A stretch of 64,000 nucleotides of DNA, taken from assembly GCF_036323735.1 (NCBI RefSeq), contig NC_086026.1:69939039-70003038 (forward strand). Direction: 5' to 3'. Each line of letters opens with the position of its first letter. The first letter of the stretch is position 1. A model generated the notes under the pieces. That model was not told the origin of the DNA, made no database searches, and saw nothing but the letters and a program-made list of their open reading frames with translations. This document shows, piece by piece, positions 60,061 to 64,000 of the stretch. The DNA is from Rattus norvegicus (taxonomy: Eukaryota > Chordata > Mammalia > Rodentia > Muridae). A program made the position numbers and the translations under genes.

Positions 60061-62479
60061 CCTCAACTGCTGTGACTTCAGGGTGAGTCTCAGTGATGCA
60101 GCTTTGTAATGATTCTAAACACATCACAGCTCACTCTGTGAATGGCATGTGTCACTGACAAGAATATGAAGTAGAGTCTCCCTTCCCATGGAAATGTGAC
60201 ACTGTAGCTAATCAGGTCATATGTAAATAACTGTCTTGAACTTCTAGACCCCAAACATGCCTCAGTCCACACTTCCCAGAGACGCACTGAAGATCCAGCC
60301 TATGACAGGGTTTCCTCAGTCAGCTGTAAGCTATTCTCCCATGTCTAATCTCCGCACCAATTCCACTTGTGAAGCACAAGGACCCTGTGTGCCATTGTGG
60401 ACTTGCCTGTGCTGGTCAAACCCCCCCTTCACGAGAACATGTCACAGAAAAATACTCCTCAGCTTAATTGGACTTTCTCTCTACAAAAGCTTCCTTGCAT
60501 CAACTCCAGCACCTAGACTATAATAATTGAGTTCTAAGTGACATGGAAACTTCCTGTGTGGTCACTATGCCCCATCTGTCAAGAGCATCCCTTTCTCCCT
60601 CATCAAGCACTGTGAATAAAGGCAGAGGAATCCCACAGGCAATAAACTGTGTTGTTAATGAAATCACAGGTTCATAGTCAACTCTGCTTAACTGTACAAA
60701 ACTGTCCTTAACAGGCTAGTGGGAACCTTCAAGCCATTGTCATTCAGTATTGCCAGACTCCAGGCATTAGCCCTTACATGTACAAATCATCTTTTGATAT
60801 CTAGAAAACTGCACAGATATTTTGATTTTTTTAAGGTGTGAATAATCACAATAATACTCAATAATAATTCTGGGAATTCATTAACACCAGAGGTCAGTGA
60901 GACTCAACTAATAAAAATCCTCATGCTGAAAAATGCTTTTTCAGGATTTATGTTGAAACCACACCTCCCTATGATGGTAGGACACAGAAAAGTGTGCTAT
61001 GAAAAACAGCAGCGTGACAGGTTTAGTAGTAGCCCTCCCTCCTCCTTATTGCCCTAGTCAGACGGTTCTTCACATTTTGGCCAGATTCAAATAAAACCAT
61101 CCTGAGGTTATTTCACCTCAGAGTTGATCTTTACTGATCTATAAGATGATTTCAATGTATAAGATACATCTCAATGTATGTCAAAGCATTTGAGACATGT
61201 CAAGATCATTACAGGAAGGCATTTAAAACAGGAGGAAAGGGCGGTTGGCAAATTTAAATCTAATGATGAGGTGAAGTATAAGTAGATTGGAGTAAACAGC
61301 CAACACGGCCTCAATGCCCTTCTACCAGCGACTGAGCTGTGGATCGGAGAGGAGCCATCAGGGGATTTTAAACATGAAGTGGGGAGGACAGCTGAGGGTG
61401 GGGAGCGGGTAATGGAAGTGGTGGTAGTAATGTGACCAGAACTGTAGTTCAGAAAAATCACAATGTAGTAGACATGTGTAGTGAATACAGGAAAGAAAAA
61501 GGACAAGAGTAGAAAGCTCCTTGTAAGTTAGATTGCAGGGGAGGGGGTGTTATGGCCAAACACAGTATAACCCCTGATAGTCATTCTGTGAATAAAGGGC
61601 AGAGGATCCATCCACAGAAGGCCGACTGGGAAAGGGGCAGGGGCTTGTGATCATTTGGATGTGAGAAAGAGAGAGTGCTGAGTAATCTCTAGGCTTCTCT
61701 CAGACTCGCTGCACTTGTGGTTTCAAGGTACAGATGCTGTCAAAATTTATGAGACTATGCTTAAAATGACTATATGTTATTACATGTAAATTTTTTCTTA
61801 AAAATGATTTAGAAAAATTGAAACTACTTTATAAAAAGCGCACAGTTGTAGGACTGGATGAAATGATAGGACAAAGTCTAACTATTCCAAAGAACTTCCT
61901 GATAATAAAATGATAAGTGGATTTCCTTATCCTATTCTTAGAATCCTGGTGTCTATTACTAATCAGATAGATAGACTGACAAAATGCAAACGGTGTGCCC
62001 AGAATCACATGAAAGGGCAATGACTTTATTTTATGACGGGTGGGTCCTATTTGTACTCTTCTTTACTATCTACAGCCAGATGGCAGAGCCAAGATTTGTT
62101 TCTTATCGCTGTGTATAATTTTAAAGTAATGCTATCATCAAAAACTAAGGATGTATAAAATGTCAGCTAACAAAAAAATTCAATTTTACTTAGAATGAGT
62201 CTTCTCTGTTGGGGTTGGTCTAATGGTTAACAGTTGAAAGAATTGGTGGTGCCACTTACAACACTAAATGCTATCTTCACAAGTCAAGTGTAAAATGTGC
62301 CTGTGTGTAGTGGGAAGTTGCATTCCCAATGGCTGTGATCACTATGCCCCACTTCAGAGATCTGCAAGACCTAGGGAGCTGACTGATCCACATCAGCAAC
62401 TCAAACATAAAAAGGACTCCAGGAGGGGAAGCAACTATACTTTAAGGCAGACACTGTCCCTCAATGCCGGCTCCAGCAG

Positions 62480-62565
62480 CTCACACACACACTCACACAC
62501 TCATACACACCTTCTCTCACACATTCGCACTCACACATATGCTCACATACTCATACTCAGAGGCA
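62480..62565. repeat. CACA/CTCACA-rich simple repeat
   Basis: Irregular CACACT and CTCACA units over about 85 bp. Confidence 0.85.
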
Positions 62566-62734
62566 CCCAGTCATTCATACATCAAACATGAAATCACTAG
62601 GCAGACCCATAAAATATGTATGATTAGTAGAGTGCAAAACATAAAGAAAAAAGCATTACAAGAATTTGTATTGAACTTAAGAGGTGAATAAAATGTATTT
62701 GAAAAATCTTAAATGAATTGATCTGCTCAAAAAA

Positions 62735-63000
62735 ACTAGGAAAGAAAGGAAGAGGAGAGTAGGGGAAGAAAAAGGAGAGGAGGAGGGGATATAGGGGAGG
62801 GAGATAGAGGGAAGGGAGGGAAGGAAGGAGAAAGGAGGGAAGCTATAGTGAAGGGAGGGGAGGGGAGATAGAGGGAAGGGAAGGGAGGGAAGATAGAGGG
62901 GAGGGAAGATAGAGGGAAGGGAGACAAGAAGGGGGAGGAAAGAAGGACAAAGGAGAAAAGAGAGGAGGAGAGGCAGGAACCCAGGAAGAAAAGACAAAGC
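62735..63000. repeat. Purine-rich (GGGA/GGAA)n tract, about 265 bp
   Basis: Almost entirely G and A on the plus strand, with the unit 'gggagatagagggaaggga' repeated several times. On the Lrrc49 pre-mRNA strand this is a polypyrimidine tract. The long frames through it are artefacts. Confidence 0.95.
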
Positions 63001-63204
63001 AAAGGACCCTGAAATGGGTGAAGTGGGCCTTCGCACCCTGGAGGATTTGCTGACAGTAATCTTTACTTTACAGGATCTTCAATGCTGCGGGGCAGTGGCC
63101 AGATCCCAGGAACCGATCACATTAGAGAAATCTAATTTGTCATTAGTTCATAAATCCAGGTCCTCCCTCAAACAAGGACAGAATAGTGATGGCCGTCCCC
63201 AGCT

Positions 63205-63290
63205 GCTCCCCAGAGATACTGCCCATCTCAACACTGAGTCTCAGGAGGAGGGAGCCCAAGTTTGACCTGAGTATTTTTAAACACAAACCA
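63205..63290 (+). repeat. Possible MER5-like DNA transposon fragment
   Basis: 'ccccagagatactgcccatc' and 'acctgagtatttttaaac' resemble the middle of a MER5-type hAT element as I remember it. Weak; needs a repeat-library comparison. Confidence 0.25.
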
Positions 63291-63567
63291 TAATTTGAAG
63301 TGTGAGCCTGCATTGAACAGCTCTAAAATACTCCAAGAGTCGAGTCTTTAGGAAAAAGACATCTAAGTCTGCTTTTGCCTAGAGAGCTCAGACAATGGAT
63401 TAGACTCAAGAACTCCAAAGAATTCCCAAAGACAGATAGTAAGAGACAGCCACAAAACAGCTCAATCTTGCAAAGAAATGAAGCGCTCTGAGGACCTGTG
63501 GCATAGTCAGACTGGCTGAGACTTCAAATAATTGGGCTATCAAAAACCAAACAGTCTTAAACCCTAG

Positions 63568-63729
63568 AATAGGGGCCAGAGAGAAGGCTCAAGTGTTAGA
63601 ACACTTGCTGCTCTTACAGAGGACATCGGTCCACTTCCAAGCACCTACATTAGAAGGTTCACAACTATTTGTAATTCCAGCTCCAGGGGATTCTACTCCC
63701 TCTTATAGACTCTGAGAGAATATCTGTGG

Positions 63730-63822
<93 letters not shown>
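63568..63822 (+). repeat. B2/B3-type SINE with (CA)n(GA)n tail
   Basis: 'ggggccagagagaaggctca' head and 'ctcccttatagactctgag'-like end lead into 20 CA units and then about 25 GA units (63732-63822). Confidence 0.8.
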
Positions 63823-63823
<1 letters not shown>

Positions 63824-64000
63824 TTAACAGATGTCAATAATATGTTTTAAGAAATACAAGTAGGCTTGAATTTATGAGTAAAATAAAAATATAAAAAGAT
63901 CAAAGAGTAAATTAAGGGACTAAGCTCACATCCTATTTTCTTGGATCAATTGGTCTTTGCAGAAATGAAAGCCACAAGAAATCCTATTTTTACAGAAGAA

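Larger units (their letters stand above)
9925..64000 (-). other. Lrrc49: Lrrc49 gene, 3' part (last eight coding exons, introns, 3' UTR)
   Basis: Eight minus-strand exons join in phase into one protein that I recognise as LRRC49, a leucine-rich-repeat protein. The family is known as the PGs4 subunit of the TTLL1 tubulin polyglutamylase complex (with TPGS1, TPGS2 and NICN1), which adds glutamate chains to tubulin in cilia, centrioles and neurons. All intron boundaries are AG/GT. Phases in transcript order are 2-0, 0-0, 0-2, 2-0, 0-0, 0-2, 2-0 and 0-stop. The window holds about 428 codons, from the end of the LRR domain to the stop codon. The promoter and first exons lie beyond 64000. The recognition is from memory of the human protein, not from a database search. 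Confidence 0.93.
57857..64000 (-). other. Lrrc49: Lrrc49 intron, partial (from 57857 to the window end)
   Basis: No upstream LRR exon is seen. The segment contains a B1, a (GT)n tract, an old antisense L1 with a nested SINE, a CACA-rich patch, a long purine tract and a B2 with (CA)n(GA)n. Stretches 60060-62460 and 63300-63560 show no gene or repeat that I can name. Confidence 0.75.

Noticed and set aside
62677..63036. Serine/proline/leucine-rich minus-strand open frame
   Set aside because: It is the translation of the GA-rich simple tract.
1..64000. CRISPR array, phage, operon or other microbial system
   Set aside because: The tandem repeats lack unique spacers of regular length, and the window is clearly mammalian with split genes, SINEs and LINEs.

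Overview
The window reads as rodent nuclear DNA, almost certainly rat. It is AT-rich, intron-dominated mammalian sequence packed with B1, B2, B3 and B4 SINEs, young L1 LINEs and long (CA)n/(GT)n tracts. It also carries several copies of the tRNA-Ala/BC1-derived ID SINE, a family strongly amplified in rat. There are no bacterial genes or operons, no CRISPR array and no phage.

The one host gene I can support is Lrrc49, transcribed on the minus strand. Its product is the leucine-rich-repeat subunit (PGs4) of the TTLL1 tubulin polyglutamylase complex. Eight consecutive coding exons are present, with consensus AG/GT splice sites and an unbroken reading phase: 57709-57856, 45811-45894, 41835-41998, 26152-26389, 24887-25072, 20704-20813, 15509-15662 and 10371-10574, the last with the stop codon. 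Together they encode about 428 residues, the carboxy-terminal part of a protein of roughly 686 residues as I recall the human one. The 5' exons and promoter lie beyond position 64000. The 3' UTR probably ends near 9925, after a minus-strand AATAAA at 9943-9948.

Layout: 1-9924 is intergenic DNA downstream of Lrrc49, with SINEs, L1-type 3' ends, a URR1-like DNA transposon, an ID element and an unrecognised frameshifted open stretch at 3704-4151. From 9925 to 64000 everything is Lrrc49 exon or intron. The largest intron (26390-41834) holds a 38-bp minisatellite, an Lx-type L1 3' end, and a nearly full-length but broken L1 in the same orientation as the gene, itself interrupted by a younger L1 fragment. 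The intron 45895-57708 holds an inverted (twin-primed) L1, a 3.4-kb 5'-truncated L1 with an ID inserted in it, and a VNTR that stops about 32 bp from the exon 57709-57856 splice donor. The most upstream intron carries an old antisense L1 and a purine-rich tract.

I found no previously undescribed multi-gene system. The points worth a second look are two minisatellites close to Lrrc49 exons, datable nested insertions with clear target-site duplications, an ID copy with an internal deletion, an exact hairpin beside a (GT)n tract, and the unassigned frameshifted stretch.
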